A stretch of 64,000 bases of DNA from Schistosoma haematobium (GCF_000699445.3 NC_067195.1:81958569-82022568), one strand, 5' to 3'; positions 11,282-22,945 are shown, counted from the first letter of the stretch. The notes: generated by a model not told the origin, from the sequence alone. A program made the numbers and translations.

Positions 11282-11870
11282 ATGCGGATACTAATGATAA
11301 TACTACTTCTTATACTAATATCAGTAATATTCCTAATATTACTGTCTATTCTGCTGCAAGTACCTGTAGAAACAGCTTGTCATTTCAACTAATCTGGTCA
11401 GTATATCTTCGAATGTAAGCAAATCTTTCTTAAAATAAATTAAACGCCACACTTAGAAATGTTCCTTTTTTTATATTTGTCAGAAATTGGAGTGATGTAG
11501 ATGAAAACAGATAGGTGAGAATTTTTTATTCGTTTATTTTTCTGGACTTCATATTCTCATCTCAGTTCATTTAAATGATTGGTAAAGTCTACTTCTTTTC
11601 TACCTGTTTGTTACCAATCCTATTTTTTTAAAATCTTTTGTTGTTGTCTTTTTACTAGCTTCTATATTTAGCTTTAACATATTCGAAAAGAATGAGAGAT
11701 GAAAAGAAGTAGGGAGCAGAATAAGATGAAGATGAAAATATCTTTTCAAAAAAATGAGAGAACAGAGTAAATAAAACAGCAACTCGTCAGAATGTTAAAT
11801 AATTAGTCAAGCATGATGTATTCATACTATTTTTTTAATCCGTAAGCTTAAAAGGTAGAAGGACGAATTC

Positions 11871-12049
11871 CACTTAGGTGGAGGAAACTAATTTGTTGTT
11901 TAATATAAAATTACAGAGTGCCTTAGTAAAATACGAAAACTATGCACTAAATACATTATTTGTATATCTTTCATCGTTTGTCCTTTACATACTTCATGAT
12001 TCTTTCAATTCTGTTATCATTACAGTTATTCTATGTTTACATTCCTTTT
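11871..12049 (+). repeat. Dispersed family U, 5' part
   Basis: Shares TTTAATATAAAATTACAGAG and the AAATACATTATTTGTA block with other U copies. It stops where the (AGT)n tract begins. Confidence 0.5.
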
Positions 12050-12050
12050 C

Positions 12051-12074
12051 TAGTAGTAGTAGTAGTAGTAGCAA

Positions 12075-12122
<48 letters not shown>

Positions 12123-12148
12123 AAGTAGTAGTAGTAGAAGTAGTAGTA

Positions 12149-12179
<31 letters not shown>

Positions 12180-12186
12180 AAGTAGT
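12051..12186. repeat. (AGT)n microsatellite, about 136 bp
   Basis: About 45 trinucleotide units, mostly AGT with spaced AGA variants and one AAT. It opens frames in all three forward registers and the opposite strand (poly-Ser, poly-Val, poly-Leu, poly-Thr). These frames are by-products of the repeat, not proteins. Confidence 0.95.
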
Positions 12187-12189
12187 GGT

Positions 12190-12914
12190 AGGAATACCAA
12201 TAATAGTGACAGAATTAATGGTGGTGATCAATACCATTATTAAAATACTAATAATGTAATAAGCATGACATTAAAATATATATTATGCATTAATATTATT
12301 CATACTATGCTTGATTGATTGACTGTGTAAATAATGTGCATTTATATATGGTTCACATCATCTACTATTATATTTTTCCATCTCATTTCTGTCTCATATA
12401 TAGGTATCCATCTGAATAGTTATCAATATTATATAGATATAGTAGAGATCCCTTTATATTTAACTACAAGTAGCCAATGGTTTGTACTAGAATGGGAACA
12501 ATCATTTTAAACATCCCCTGTCATTAATTCTATCGTTATTGTAGTTAAAGGGTATTCACAAATTTAAACTTCGTAAAATCTTGATTTTATACCTAGTTAT
12601 CATTAACAGTTATTATTGGAAGTCACTTTTACTCTTCTCTATCCTATTCACGTTATCACCATTTTATCATTAATACCATTCTTTCAACTTGTCAAATTGG
12701 TCTTGATTGATTATAAATATTAAAGAAAGTCATCTTATTATTTCATTCAATTCACTATAATCTATTCTTTATTGTCTTATCGCCACTGATAATATCAGTC
12801 AATAGTATGATTGGAAGATATATAACCATTTGTTAGTGTTAAAATGAAAAATATGATTAATTTTATGCCAAAGATATAAAGTTGACTTTATTTTATTTGT
12901 CACACAGTTGAATC
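12190..12914. other. Unassigned AT-rich stretch
   Basis: No repeat copy or exon recognised. Confidence 0.4.
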
Positions 12915-13444
12915 GTGTTATTTATTTTATTTTATTTGAACACATATATATTGATACAAAGGGGCATGGAATACATATGCACCACACAACTCACTTGATT
13001 TGTATGTGGAGTGTGATACTGCCCGGGAACCTAGAATGAATTAGGTGGTTTTCATAGGAGACCACACCTGGAGCCTTGGACCTAAAGGTCTGATCCACAA
13101 GGTAGTAGAGCATCGTAAGGAGATGCAGTCCCATGGTAGCCGGTGATCAACAATTGGTTCATACACCATTTGTTACTTCAGGATACTGGAGCCCATGTGC
13201 ACCATTGGTTTGGAATCAGGATTTTCCGACTCCTCTAGGTGGGTCCTCCAAATCCATCAACCTGGGTAAAACGCCGGATATTCGCTTTTCGTTCTCTCAA
13301 TTTCGTAAACAACGGTAATGTCACGAGAAGGCAGTGAGTAAGACTTCCATGGTAGTGGCTGTATACGCGTGGCCATGTGAGAGCATTTGGAGAGAGAGAG
13401 AGCGGACTCTACCCACTCTCGGCCGTAACAGGACATTCGGGGGC
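12915..13444 (-). repeat. Retroposon T, copy 1
   Basis: Inverted relative to 16955-17485, same length (about 530 bp), much more GC-rich than its surroundings. In minus orientation it ends in an A-rich tail (complement of TTATTTATTTTATTTTATTTG, 12918-12938). That sets the retroposition direction opposite to the open frame at 13133-13318 (starting MVAGDQQLVHTPF), so the frame is probably incidental. Confidence 0.7.
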
Positions 13445-13818
13445 AATATTATTCGCCTTCAATAATGGAAAAGATGAAAAATTATTCAAATTCATAGGTT
13501 AATTTATATCTTTATTCAGTGTAAAATATTAAGCAAACAATGAAATTATCTGTAAAAACAAAAAAATAAAAATTGAAAATTCAAGCTTAAAAATAAAATT
13601 CTACTTGAATTTTGACATGATATGTCAGTTATGGCATAGAAATGATAATGTTAATCTATTTATCTAAATGAAAGTATACAGTTTTGACAGTTCATTTTAT
13701 ATCATTCTATGTGTATAAAGTATAGATAGTGATACCTTTCATTAGTGAAAGTCCAAGGTTTCATTTTTAGAGAGATTACAAGTAAACAATTCTGAGAAGT
13801 AGTAAAATAGAATGATAA

Positions 13819-14092
13819 GACTATAATTTATGAACGGACCAATCACATTTACAATAACAGGTCTTGAATTTTGGCGCGAATTCATTCATTTAGCTAAATA
13901 GAATTTTGGCATTATAACTGATATCAGTCTGTGATGAAAACTCTAAATCTAATTCCTAACCTCAACTATCAACTGTAAATATTAATCCTAATTCTTCACA
14001 CTGGTTTATAACCCTCATTTATTCGTAGTATGTAGGTAGACACTCTCAAGGTCTTTCTAGCGTCACTGAAAGGTCGTCCATAAATTATAGTC
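13819..14092. mobile_element. MITE-like element M, copy 1
   Basis: About 274 bp bounded by inverted ends: GACTATAATTTATG at the left and CATAAATTATAGTC at the right, each followed inward by a GAACGGACC/GGTCGTC block. Interior has GGCGCGAATTCATTCATTTAGC and no coding capacity. A second, inverted copy lies at 31313-31591. No clear target duplication. Confidence 0.6.
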
Positions 14093-14094
14093 TC

Positions 14095-15551
14095 ACCAAA
14101 TAGAATTTTTTTTATAAATGCTCTCCAGGTCTCTCTCTTTTTTTTTCAAAAGTTTCTCGATCGATATAATTTTTTTCAATACAACTGAATAACAGCATAA
14201 ATTAATCTCTATAATCAAAAAATTTTAATCAGATGTAAATATGTTACATTTTATTGGTATTTAGTAACTATCATATAAAGTTTATGTACTGAGAAAAATG
14301 AGCTTATTTTCGATCTGATATTAAAACAGAGAACTTCAGTTTAAATAACGAGTATGAAACACAGTTACACATACGCACACACACACACTTAATCAATAAC
14401 CAATCCTGTCATTAACTATCTATAAACATCGTATAAGGTTGATTCATTTGTATTTTGTTGATAAAGTCACTACAAAAGACACCAGTTTTACACTTACTAT
14501 GTTAAATCATTCAATATATGTATATGCCAAATATCACAGTGTTTTTGAGTTAAGAAAAAAATCTTAGCAGTTTATAGATCGGACACTTCAAGTTCTCTTT
14601 CTTGCTATTAGTTACAGAACTGACTGATTTATGTCGTTTTGTTTGTCATTAGTTGAGTATTGAGTGAGTAATGTAGCAAAAAAATATGGCAAAAACGAAA
14701 TCAAAGAGGAGAAAATGTGAGAAGTATAAAAGATAGATGAAAGAGAGATTAGAGAGGAAGATTATCTAAAACAGTCACTTACCTAATTGACATAATGTAA
14801 AATGGACAGTGCATTTTACATGATGTACAATGAACACATAATTTTTAAAGATTTTTATGGGGCGGATTGAAAGTGTGATCGTATTATTACAAGATCAAGT
14901 TTGAGAATATAAAGTAATCGACATTATATAGTGGTATTCGGTTACATTCTGGTTGGTAATACCAATGACCTCATTTCAATTACTCATCTGACCACTTGTT
15001 GCTTTCAATTTACATCACTCAGTATTGGATATGAACAATCACTCCTTCAATAATTCACAATTTTTAGTCTCAATCACACATCATGTGATATATTTCAAAA
15101 CGTTACGTTTTGAGGGTAGAAGCATCCAAACGTGATTATGGTTCACTCGTGTTGTTCAACTCCATCCACTCAGATATTTACACATCACTCCACTCTTGTA
15201 TGTCATAAACAATCTGACATACTCATCTCAACATTAATTAAACCACAACATCAACCGATTGCTTCGAATGTTTATTCACAATCGGTTCACCCAAATAAGT
15301 GGATATTGATATTCAGATGTGTGAACTACGTGTTCGTTCAGTAAGCTAATTCACAATCTGTAATGTGAATTTCATCATTGGTCAATGTCCACTAACAGAC
15401 AAACCACACATAACATGTTATCACATCAAACCAACACTCACATTCCACTCAATCTGATACTCCACGTGGAAAATCATTGTACGAACATAAATCTATATAG
15501 AATGTGTGATATGAGGAATCCACTAGATTGAATTGTTCACTAACACGGCCG
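14095..15551. other. Unassigned stretch
   Basis: No gene or known repeat seen. 15130-15550 is relatively rich in CA/TCACA words on the plus strand and differs in texture from its neighbours; it could be an unknown repeat. Confidence 0.35.
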
Positions 15552-15916
15552 GTAGATAATATCTGACATTTCACCATTCAACAATCACTCAATTGGTAAA
15601 CTGCAGATTCTAGTACATGTCGATTTTAATTCTTCAAAACAATATATCACACACTAACATGTATTCACAACCTCTATTCACACTTCTACACAACATGAGA
15701 TACTTGAAGTATCATTGATTTGATGTGTTGTTTTGTTCCCTTTGAAAATCAATTTCTAACTTAGTTCATGTTACCATTCAAATTAATTAATTATTTTTGT
15801 TTGTATCAAAGTCTTTTAAAACATAAATCAATCGAATTACTGTCACGCACATATATGTATGTATATATACCAACTTTCAGATCACATCACATTCATTCTA
15901 TCCCTCATTCTATTTC
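15552..15916 (+). repeat. Inverted duplication D, left copy
   Basis: 365 bp matching 29616-29981 in inverted orientation with only a handful of differences noticed (for example a T-run indel near 15600 and one A/T change near 15645). Boundaries are abrupt on both sides. No TG...CA ends or coding sequence. Confidence 0.85.
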
Positions 15917-16498
15917 TTTATTATCATCTTCTTTAAATGCTTTCCTTTGAATAAGAAGAAGAAAAAATAGATGACCTTAACAAAGTATATGATAGAAATC
16001 ATGAAAAAGCTTGGATTTGATTTATGAAATAGTTTTCTTTCTTTTTTTTTGAAATCAATTAAAACAATAAATTATTGATAGAAACTTGATTGATTAAAGA
16101 TTGTTGATAGTTATGGAAACAATTTTACCAATCATATTTTAAATGAAAATCAAAGTTTCGCATGGTTATGTTTTTTAATTTCTGATGTTTAGTTGTGAAG
16201 CCTCTATTCTTCTTCTTTTTCTTTTTCTTGCTATTATTCAATATAGCATCATAAGTATATATCTCAACTAAAAATGTCACCTAGATAGGTTATAAATATT
16301 CTCCATATCTGTTTCATACTTTTATTGAAAAGAGCATATTATCATTGATTCTAAATGATATATAACATTTGGATTAGGCAAATTTTCTCTTACCATTTAT
16401 ACTTTATAGTTTAAATCATAAACTGATCTTACATAACCATTGAAAATTAAAATTTACTAGACAACCGTTTTGTAGTAGTATGGGATTTTCAAGCATTG

Positions 16499-16863
16499 TG
16501 TTGTAACATGTGGCTGCAGACTTAGATAGCAGCATTTTACCGATCGGATTAATGACACGTAAACACGTAAGGACGACCTAGCAGCCTAGAGTCCTGATTG
16601 GCCCTGTTTCGCTGTCTAGCCCAGCCAGTTGAGCCCAGAACAAAAGTCTCAGCCTCTGAGTTATGAATCATTATATTTCAGACAAACTCTGTTTATATAC
16701 CAATCAAACAAACCACATCGTACCATAAAATAGAAAACAACATTTGTACAATATTTAACAAGTGAAGTAAACATTGACCAATAGGAAATGTCCATTTAAC
16801 GTCCAAGGACACCATTAGACTTAACATGATAATTATTGGTATATTTTTCTGCACATCCTAACA
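16499..16863 (+). mobile_element. Solo LTR L1 (365 bp)
   Basis: Starts TGTTGTAAC and ends CCTAACA, flanked by CATTG (16494-16498) and TATTG (16864-16868), a 5-bp target duplication with one mismatch. Shares blocks with L2 and L3 (CCAATCAAACAAACCAC, ACATTTGTACAATATTT, TCAGCCTCTG), including a TTTATATACC that could be a TATA box. About 150 bp shorter than those. Confidence 0.7.
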
Positions 16864-16954
16864 TATTGCACATTTGTCACTCTGTCACAAAGAACCGAAC
16901 CTATGAACTTAGGTCTCGCGAATGAATGCTTAATCTCAAGATCATGAAATCGTT

Positions 16955-17485
16955 GCCCCCCAAATACCCTGGTATGGCCGAGATTGGGGAGAGTTCGCTC
17001 TCCATCTCCAAATGCTCTCACATGGCCACGCGTATATAGCCTCTGCCAGGAAAGTCCTACTCGTTGCCTTCTCGTGGCGGGGGTATTGTTTACGAAATTG
17101 AGAGGACGAAAAGCGAATGTTCGGCGCTTTAAGCGGGTTGATGGACATGGAGAGTCCATCTAGGGGAGTTGGGAAACCCTGATTCCAAACCAATGGTGCA
17201 CATGGGCTCCAGTATCCTGAAGTAACAAATGGTGTATGAACCAATTGTTGATCACCGGCTACCATGGGACTGCATCTCCTTACGATGCTCCACTGCCTTG
17301 TGGATCAAACCTTCAGGTCGAAGGCTCCAGGTGTGGCCCCCTAAGGAAACCACCTGCTTCGGTTTGGGCACACGGGCAGTACCACAGTCCTCACACATAT
17401 CAAATGAGATTTGTGTGGCGCATATGTATTTGGTGCTTCCTTGTACCAATATCTATGTGTTAAAATAAATATAATAAATAATGGA
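16955..17485 (+). repeat. Retroposon T, copy 2
   Basis: Flanked by AATCGTT at 16948-16954 and 17486-17492 (GAAATCGTT/GGAATCGTT with one mismatch), a likely target duplication. It starts GCCCCCC and ends in an A-rich tail (17463-17482). Frames at 16942-17265 (minus, MVAGDQQ...) and 17229-17468 (plus) run through it but lack any family I know. It lies inside a SINE. Confidence 0.65.
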
Positions 17486-17689
17486 ATCGTTATACAATGA
17501 TTTACATGTCACGATATTGCATGGCCAACTTTCGTCACATGTGAGGAATAAGTGTCTCACACTCAACATGATTAATTTCCATTGGTTGAGACTTCTCACT
17601 AGAACCCTAGGAATTGTATTTTGAAGCTAATCACTCTGTGAAGGTACATGATTATTATCCGTGTAGGGTCGCTCATTATAATGAATTGA

Positions 17690-17905
17690 GTGGATATTGA
17701 CTCATTACTGTTAGTTAACACCTCAATGGTTTAGAGGTTAAGTCTTCGCCTGGGAAATCAAAGGTCCTGGGCTCGATCCCTGGATGCGGACTTGTGAGTA
17801 CGCACTGATGAATAGTCCAATACTGGGACGAAACAGCTGTTCAGTGTTTCTTGGTTCTCAATAGTGGCCTAAGTAAGATCAATTATTTATATAAACTATC
17901 GAAAT
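17690..17905 (+). repeat. Sm-alpha-like SINE, diverged
   Basis: Head CAATGGTTTAGAGGTTAAG, B-box-like GGGCTCGATCCC (17770-17781), then CACTGATGAATAGTCC, a stem-II hairpin, GGGACGAAACAGC, GTTCAGTG. CUGAUGA and GAAA are kept, but stem I is shortened. It abuts an opposite-strand SINE 5' half. Confidence 0.7.
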
Positions 17906-17909
17906 TCTA

Positions 17910-18516
17910 CAAGTTCCACAAAATGCTTTGTTGATTTATATTTTATACTTAAAACTAAATATTTATAGCTTCATAAACTTTTTAATCGACTTAAGTAGTA
18001 AATCTTTTATAGTGATAAAATGCGTATTGCTTCATGGAGTAGGCTATGAATAACAACTATACTGAGAACAATTCAGTCACTTAACTTCATACCGATGGTT
18101 AATTAAGTGAAAAGAACTGGTTAGTCAGTAAGTCCTAAGTTTATTATTTAACCAGTAAATGATGTAAATATTGTTTGTAAAAGGATTTTAAGTGAAATCA
18201 TAATTACAATGTATCTAAGCTATAATTATTAAGTATAAATAAATTCATTCTTTAGATAACAATCTTTTTTCTTCACTTCCTGTTTTAGGTTTTAACATTA
18301 TAATAAACAAGACATTTATAACTTTTTTCCCAAGACTTAAAACTCCTTAATTGAATTATTGAAACTATGTGACTGTATCTAATATCTTACCATTGTATAC
18401 TATATTATATTTTAATTAAAACAATGGGACGAGATTTCTATATTGACATATTGTTAAATTTCATTATGAATTCCTAAATCGATTCTTAAAATGGAATATT
18501 TCATTTATTATGAGTA
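17910..18516. other. Unassigned AT-rich stretch
   Basis: Nothing recognised. Confidence 0.4.
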
Positions 18517-18625
18517 TAGGGTCGTAGAGATTGTCAAGTTTTTAATTGAGATCATCAACCAATTAATGTTCGATCACCACTGAAAACCTGAAAGCACCGG
18601 ACGGCCGTTTAATTCTAGTATGACT
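18517..18625 (-). repeat. Sm-alpha-like SINE, subfamily B, 3' part
   Basis: Minus-strand tail (GTAGAGATTGTCAAG, GAGATCATCAACC) and CCGGACGGCCGTTT, then cut off in the middle of the ribozyme segment where the next copy starts. Confidence 0.75.
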
Positions 18626-18910
18626 AGTGAAGCTAATCTGTGTCGGATGTGAGGCAATTACTCACCGAAGACAATGGAAGATGGACGCGCAATTTTGTGG
18701 ATTGGTTGATGTTAGACATAAACACCGTTGGATGCCGGTCCAGTGGTCTAGAGGTTAGGCATTGACACGTGAGACCGAAAATCCTGGGTTTGAATTCTAC
18801 GTGCCGGACCGTGGGTGCTCACTGCTGAGAAGTTCCGCTCTAGGACGAGACGGCTGTCCAGTGCTTCCAGGTTTTCAGTGGTGGTCTAACATTGATCCAT
18901 TCATAACCAC
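18626..18910 (+). repeat. Sm-alpha-like SINE, subfamily B, nearly complete
   Basis: Contains the 5' unit, A-box-like CAGTGGTCTAGAGG, B-box-like GGGTTTGAATTC, ribozyme segment 18819-18865 (core damaged: CUGAGAA and GAGA), and tail AACATTGATCCATTCATAACC. Joined directly to an opposite-strand copy. Confidence 0.8.
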
Positions 18911-19590
18911 AATTCTATTTATTTCATGTTTTTTGGCAACAAGAAGAATAATAATCACTTGAAACTTTATTCACAAGATATTTTAAAAAATAACTTATCC
19001 AATCTTTTTATCGATGGCCAATAAAGCGACTTATGTCATTATAATAGAATAAGATACTTGGCTTCACTTAAAGTTCATATGTTTTTTAAATAATTATTAC
19101 CAGATGTATGTTAATTTAAAGCAATAATGCTCCAGTATGCAATTCTATCGATTGAAATGTAGGACAGTTGAATAATGATCGAATCCCTAAACTTATATCT
19201 ATTCGGCACTTGGTCTAAATGTCACTTAAAAGTTATTCAATTAGGTAAGAGAGTGAAATCACTATTCTTTGCACAAAGTATACAGCTTGAATTCGAATAT
19301 GTAAAATTCTATTTGATAAATAAATGACGTAAGTCACTTAAAATTAATTATGAGAAAATGGTCTTCTTATAGCTTAAGATATGTGGTGAAAGAGTACTCT
19401 ACTGACGGATCAATTAAATTTAAGATAGTGGTTGTTGAGTTTTTCTACCAAATTCAAAACAAGATTATGGATAATGTATATCTTATTAAAGGTTCAATGA
19501 ATAATACTAACATTTAGTTGCTAACTTGGTTAGAATTGGTAGAAAGTAAGAAGATTAAACAACAGAAACTATGATTTATAAAGTTTAAAG
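18911..19590. other. Unassigned AT-rich stretch
   Basis: No gene or repeat recognised. Confidence 0.4.
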
Positions 19591-19603
19591 ATAACTTAAG
19601 AGT

Positions 19604-20097
19604 CACAATTGATTGATCACTGGGTGGCGATCAATGTCATGCGTGTCTAGTCCTTATTAGTGCAGATCGAATGCTATCGATCATGTTGCAATGTGGCCAC
19701 CAGTCTAGGTGACTCGACATTGTGGGCACTATGTATATACCTCCAACCACCATCTAATCTCAATATACAGTTCCCGCAATGTTGAGTCACCTAGACTGGT
19801 GGCCACATTGCAACATGGTCGATAGCATCGGATCTGCACTAATAGGGACTAGATACCCATGACATTGATCGCCACCCAGTGATCAATCAATTGTGATTAC
19901 ACCTCAGTCCTACAGGAGGTCGGTCGCGGCTCGGATAGCTCAGTGGTAACGTCTCTGACTGTGAAGCTGGGTGACACGAGATCGAATCCGACGGGAAGCA
20001 CCAGTTCCCTAAAGATTACAGGTACACCTTGCTGACGAGTGCCAAGTAGCACGAAACCCGGGTCCAGGGTTTCCTGTCGACTAACTCTAGCCACCAT
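19604..20097 (+). mobile_element. SINE-2 retroposed unit with giant hairpin
   Basis: One insertion bounded by a perfect 13-bp duplication, ATAACTTAAGAGT (19591-19603 and 20098-20110). It comprises arm 1 (19604-19727), a 45-bp spacer, arm 2 (19773-19895, near-perfect reverse complement of arm 1), and a tRNA-like body (about 19925-19995) with A-box TAGCTCAGTGG (19936-19946) and B-box GATCGAATCC (19980-19989), then a GC-rich 3' part. The spacer holds TACCTCCAACCACCATCTAA, which matches the 3' tail of the SINE-2 copy at 53465-53655. Confidence 0.85.
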
Positions 20098-20156
20098 ATA
20101 ACTTAAGAGTTCTTGATTCTAAAAATGCCATAACTAACTACGTAAGTATTCAACAT

Positions 20157-20287
20157 TACTTTTTCTGGTTAGTGTTTTTTTAACGAGCTGATTTTCTACG
20201 GGATGAGGTCAATAACCTTATCCCCAACCCTCCTCCTTTACCCGGGCTTGGGACCGGCAGTAACTTCAAAAGAGATACAGGCGGAGT
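20157..20287 (+). mobile_element. Small structured retroposon K, copy 1
   Basis: 131 bp flanked by a perfect 14-bp duplication, TAAGTATTCAACAT (20143-20156, 20288-20301). GC-rich; contains CTACGGGATGAGG and CCTCCTTTACCCGGGCTTGG and ends AGGCGGAGT. Copies at 22962-23088 and 39960-40090 share both ends, so this is a complete short unit. Confidence 0.75.
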
Positions 20288-20301
20288 TAAGTATTCAACA
20301 T

Positions 20302-20672
20302 ATGGAACTTTAAATTATTCATCAACTCGACTTCTTTTCACTACTTCTAATCGTCAATGCAATACTTTCATAATAGTCTTAACCCAGACATAACTTTCAT
20401 GTACTTTCTTGTAATAAATTACTCATGAATATCAAGTTCATTTTGAGTTGTTGAAAATCCGATTAATTTGTGAAGGCTATTGTAAAATCTTTAAAGATTA
20501 CATGTTTAGTTTATTCAACCATATACATTAATATATATATATCTTCTAATTTTACAATATTCACTATTATAAACTGATTGGTTCGACTAATGACTTTTAA
20601 TAGAACAATAAACTGATTACAATCGAAATGAATCTTCGATTTCATTAAACATAAACTGGTATTTTATTAATT
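20302..20672. other. Unassigned AT-rich stretch
   Basis: Short (AT)n near 20531; nothing else recognised. Confidence 0.4.
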
Positions 20673-21025
20673 GAATTCATGAGTCAATTGAAGCTAGACC
20701 ACCATGGAAAACCTGTAAGCACTAGATGGCCATTTCATTCTAGTATGGGACTCCTCAGAAGTTCGCATCCACGATCCCGCCTAGCGAGATTCGAGCCCAA
20801 GAGCTATCAGTCTCATTCGCGAACGCTTAACTTCTAGACCACTGAGCCGTCATCCATCAGTGTTAATGTCTAACTTCAACCAGTCCACAAAATTACACCA
20901 CCGTCCACCATTGTCATCAGTGAGCTACTATCTCACAACAGATCCGATTGAACTCCACTGGTCACTGCTTCTCACTAGAACTCCAGGAAATAACCCTTGG
21001 AGACAGTTACTATTGAGCATATGAT
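20673..21025 (-). repeat. Sm-alpha-like SINE, near full length
   Basis: Tail, ribozyme segment (GAAA strand altered to GAAU, stem changed), B-box GGGCTCGAATCTC read on the minus strand (20787-20799), A-box region, and the 5' unit (CACAACAGATCCGATTGAAC, CTCACTAGAACTCC). Confidence 0.8.
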
Positions 21026-22110
21026 GATGATGATGATCAGAGAGGGATTTCATGAACATTGTATTAATTAAATAATTGAATTCATGAGTCAATAAACTGA
21101 TATCTATCAATCACTTAATCTATTTATGAATTGAATATTCACTTAAATTGTATTTAATCATAAGTAAAAATTTCAAGTCACTTCAAGTTATTCATTAACG
21201 TTTCACTATATTTTCAAAGAAACTCTTTTTTTTTTAAATAATAAATTAAAACATTAATCCATTCATGATATCAATCAAAATTTAATTAAAGTAAATGTGT
21301 TTCTATCTTTTATACCTTAAAAGTACAATCAAATAAATTTAACTAAACATAAAGACAATTTGAACCTCAATGGAATTCATGTGTCTTAAATATGTTATTG
21401 TTCTATGGAAACATCCAAAAACACAAACACACACACAAAAGAAGAAAAAGAAAAGAAAGGACAAAAGTTAGAAAGAGAGGAATGAAGAGAACTGGAAAAA
21501 AGAAGAACAAAGACTCACAAAACAATAGAAAATAAACAAAATAAAGAATTCGCGAGAAAAATATATATATATATATATATACAAGCGATTTGTTATATAA
21601 CGATGAAAAATAATAAATCATTCCCAGTTGATAATGATAATGAAAACGAGTACAAGTATTCGTGGTTGTAAATAGGTTCGCACACGCACAAAAGAATGTG
21701 TAATAACACATGTTGAAAAACTCTTACTACTCACTAGTAAACAATTAAAACAAATATGTTTAGTAAACCTCAAATAGGCATGAAACACATATACATAGTA
21801 ACTGAGATGTACAATACAACGTACTATTTAACATCTTAATGAGAAGAAAAAATGATTTAAAATTTCTCAATTCTTTATTTATTTTGTTCTAATGAATGCC
21901 TCATTAATAATTGTAGTTCTTTTTTCATATACAGATATTTATTATTTTAATTTGTTTTCCCTTGTAAACGAAAGTACATCTTTTGGGGCATGTACTTATG
22001 TTTATTGTTATCAACTTTTAATGAAGTAATATATTTTTGCGGGGGGAGGGGGGAATTTTATTGAAACATCATTTGTTTTAAGTAACAGATTCATAATCTA
22101 TATTAATAGT
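21026..22110. other. Unassigned, purine-rich patch
   Basis: A polypurine stretch (about 21437-21510) and (AT)n at 21560-21580; a G-run at 22038-22051. No gene. Confidence 0.4.
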
Positions 22111-22345
22111 GGAATTCATGTGTCGATTGAAGCTAGACCATCATGGAAAACCTGCAAGTACTGGATTGCTGTTTCATCCTAGTATGGGATTCTTCAGGAG
22201 TGCTCATCCACGATCCCACCTCGCAAGATTCGAAGCGTTGGCGCTTTACCTCTAGACCACTGAGCTGGCATCTAATGGTGTTAATGTCTAACTTCAAACC
22301 AGCTAGTAGAATTACTGTAATATCCACAAAACCCCTCTCTGATCA
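22111..22345 (-). repeat. Sm-alpha-like SINE
   Basis: Minus-strand tail, altered ribozyme segment (core CUGAAGA, GAAA changed to GAAAC with shifted stem), head up to the 5' unit, then a plus-like tail end (ATATCCACAAAACCCC at 22320-22335), suggesting another foldback copy. Confidence 0.75.
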
Positions 22346-22945
22346 CAATTTATCGTTTTTTTAAAATTGTGTTTAATTTAAAGTATTTTTAATAAGGTGA
22401 TATAAGTTGTTCACTCATAACTTATTTCAAGACAAGTTTTTGAAGTTCTTTTGAAAAATTATGATAAATGGAGTTCAACATAATTAATAATGAAGTAGTT
22501 GCTACCATTGTGTTATATCATGAATTGATCAATAAAATTTTTATCATTATACATCATTGTATTGTCTGATGGTAAAGCATTCACCATGAAACTTAAAAGC
22601 TCTAATATCGCCGGTAGGCTTTTCTAAATCACCATGCACTGGTATAAAATAGCTGTCCAATCGTCCATGGTTTGGGATGATAATCAAGGGAGATCGATCC
22701 ATAATGAATATCACTAGAAGACTTAAAATTAAATAATTACAATATTCCATCTAATAATTTGCCTGGAATCCTTGTTTAGGACTACTCAGAATTGGATACT
22801 CACGACCCCATATGAGATCGGAATTGAGATTATCTGAATTCGAAATTAACACAAAACAGTTCTTGTCTGTTGGTTTTCATTTTTAACTGTAATCAGCTTG
22901 TGATATGACATAACTCTCATCTAATATTATCCATTTCATTTCAGA
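22346..22945. other. Mostly unassigned; possible SINE relic
   Basis: 22760-22840 has faint Sm-alpha resemblance on the minus strand (GGACTACTCAGAATT, ACGACCCC). Otherwise nothing recognised. Confidence 0.3.

Larger units (their letters stand above)
10385..11870. other. Unassigned, with microsatellites
   Basis: Contains (AT)n at 10873-10916 and (ACT)n at 11253-11281. The rest is AT-rich with purine-rich patches (11130-11175). No gene recognised. Confidence 0.4.
16418..17660 (-). repeat. Sm-alpha-like SINE, interrupted twice
   Basis: Three parts in minus-strand order: tail and start of the ribozyme segment (16418-16498), B-box/A-box region (16864-16954; GAACCGAACC, TAATCTCAAGATCATGA), and the 5' half (17486-17660; CTCACTAGAACCCTAGG). 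The gaps are filled by a solo LTR and retroposon T. Confidence 0.65.

Noticed and set aside
11878..12243. Poly-Ser (and poly-Val, poly-Leu, poly-Thr) frames
   Set aside because: All arise from the (AGT)n tract at 12051-12186; the same tract opens four frames.
16942..17265. 107-codon frame MVAGDQQ... as a gene
   Set aside because: Antisense to retroposon T's tail direction and truncated differently in the second copy.
19925..19997. Possible true tRNA gene
   Set aside because: A-box and B-box are present, but it sits inside a retroposed unit with target duplications and recurs at 53465 in the same element context, so it is a SINE head.
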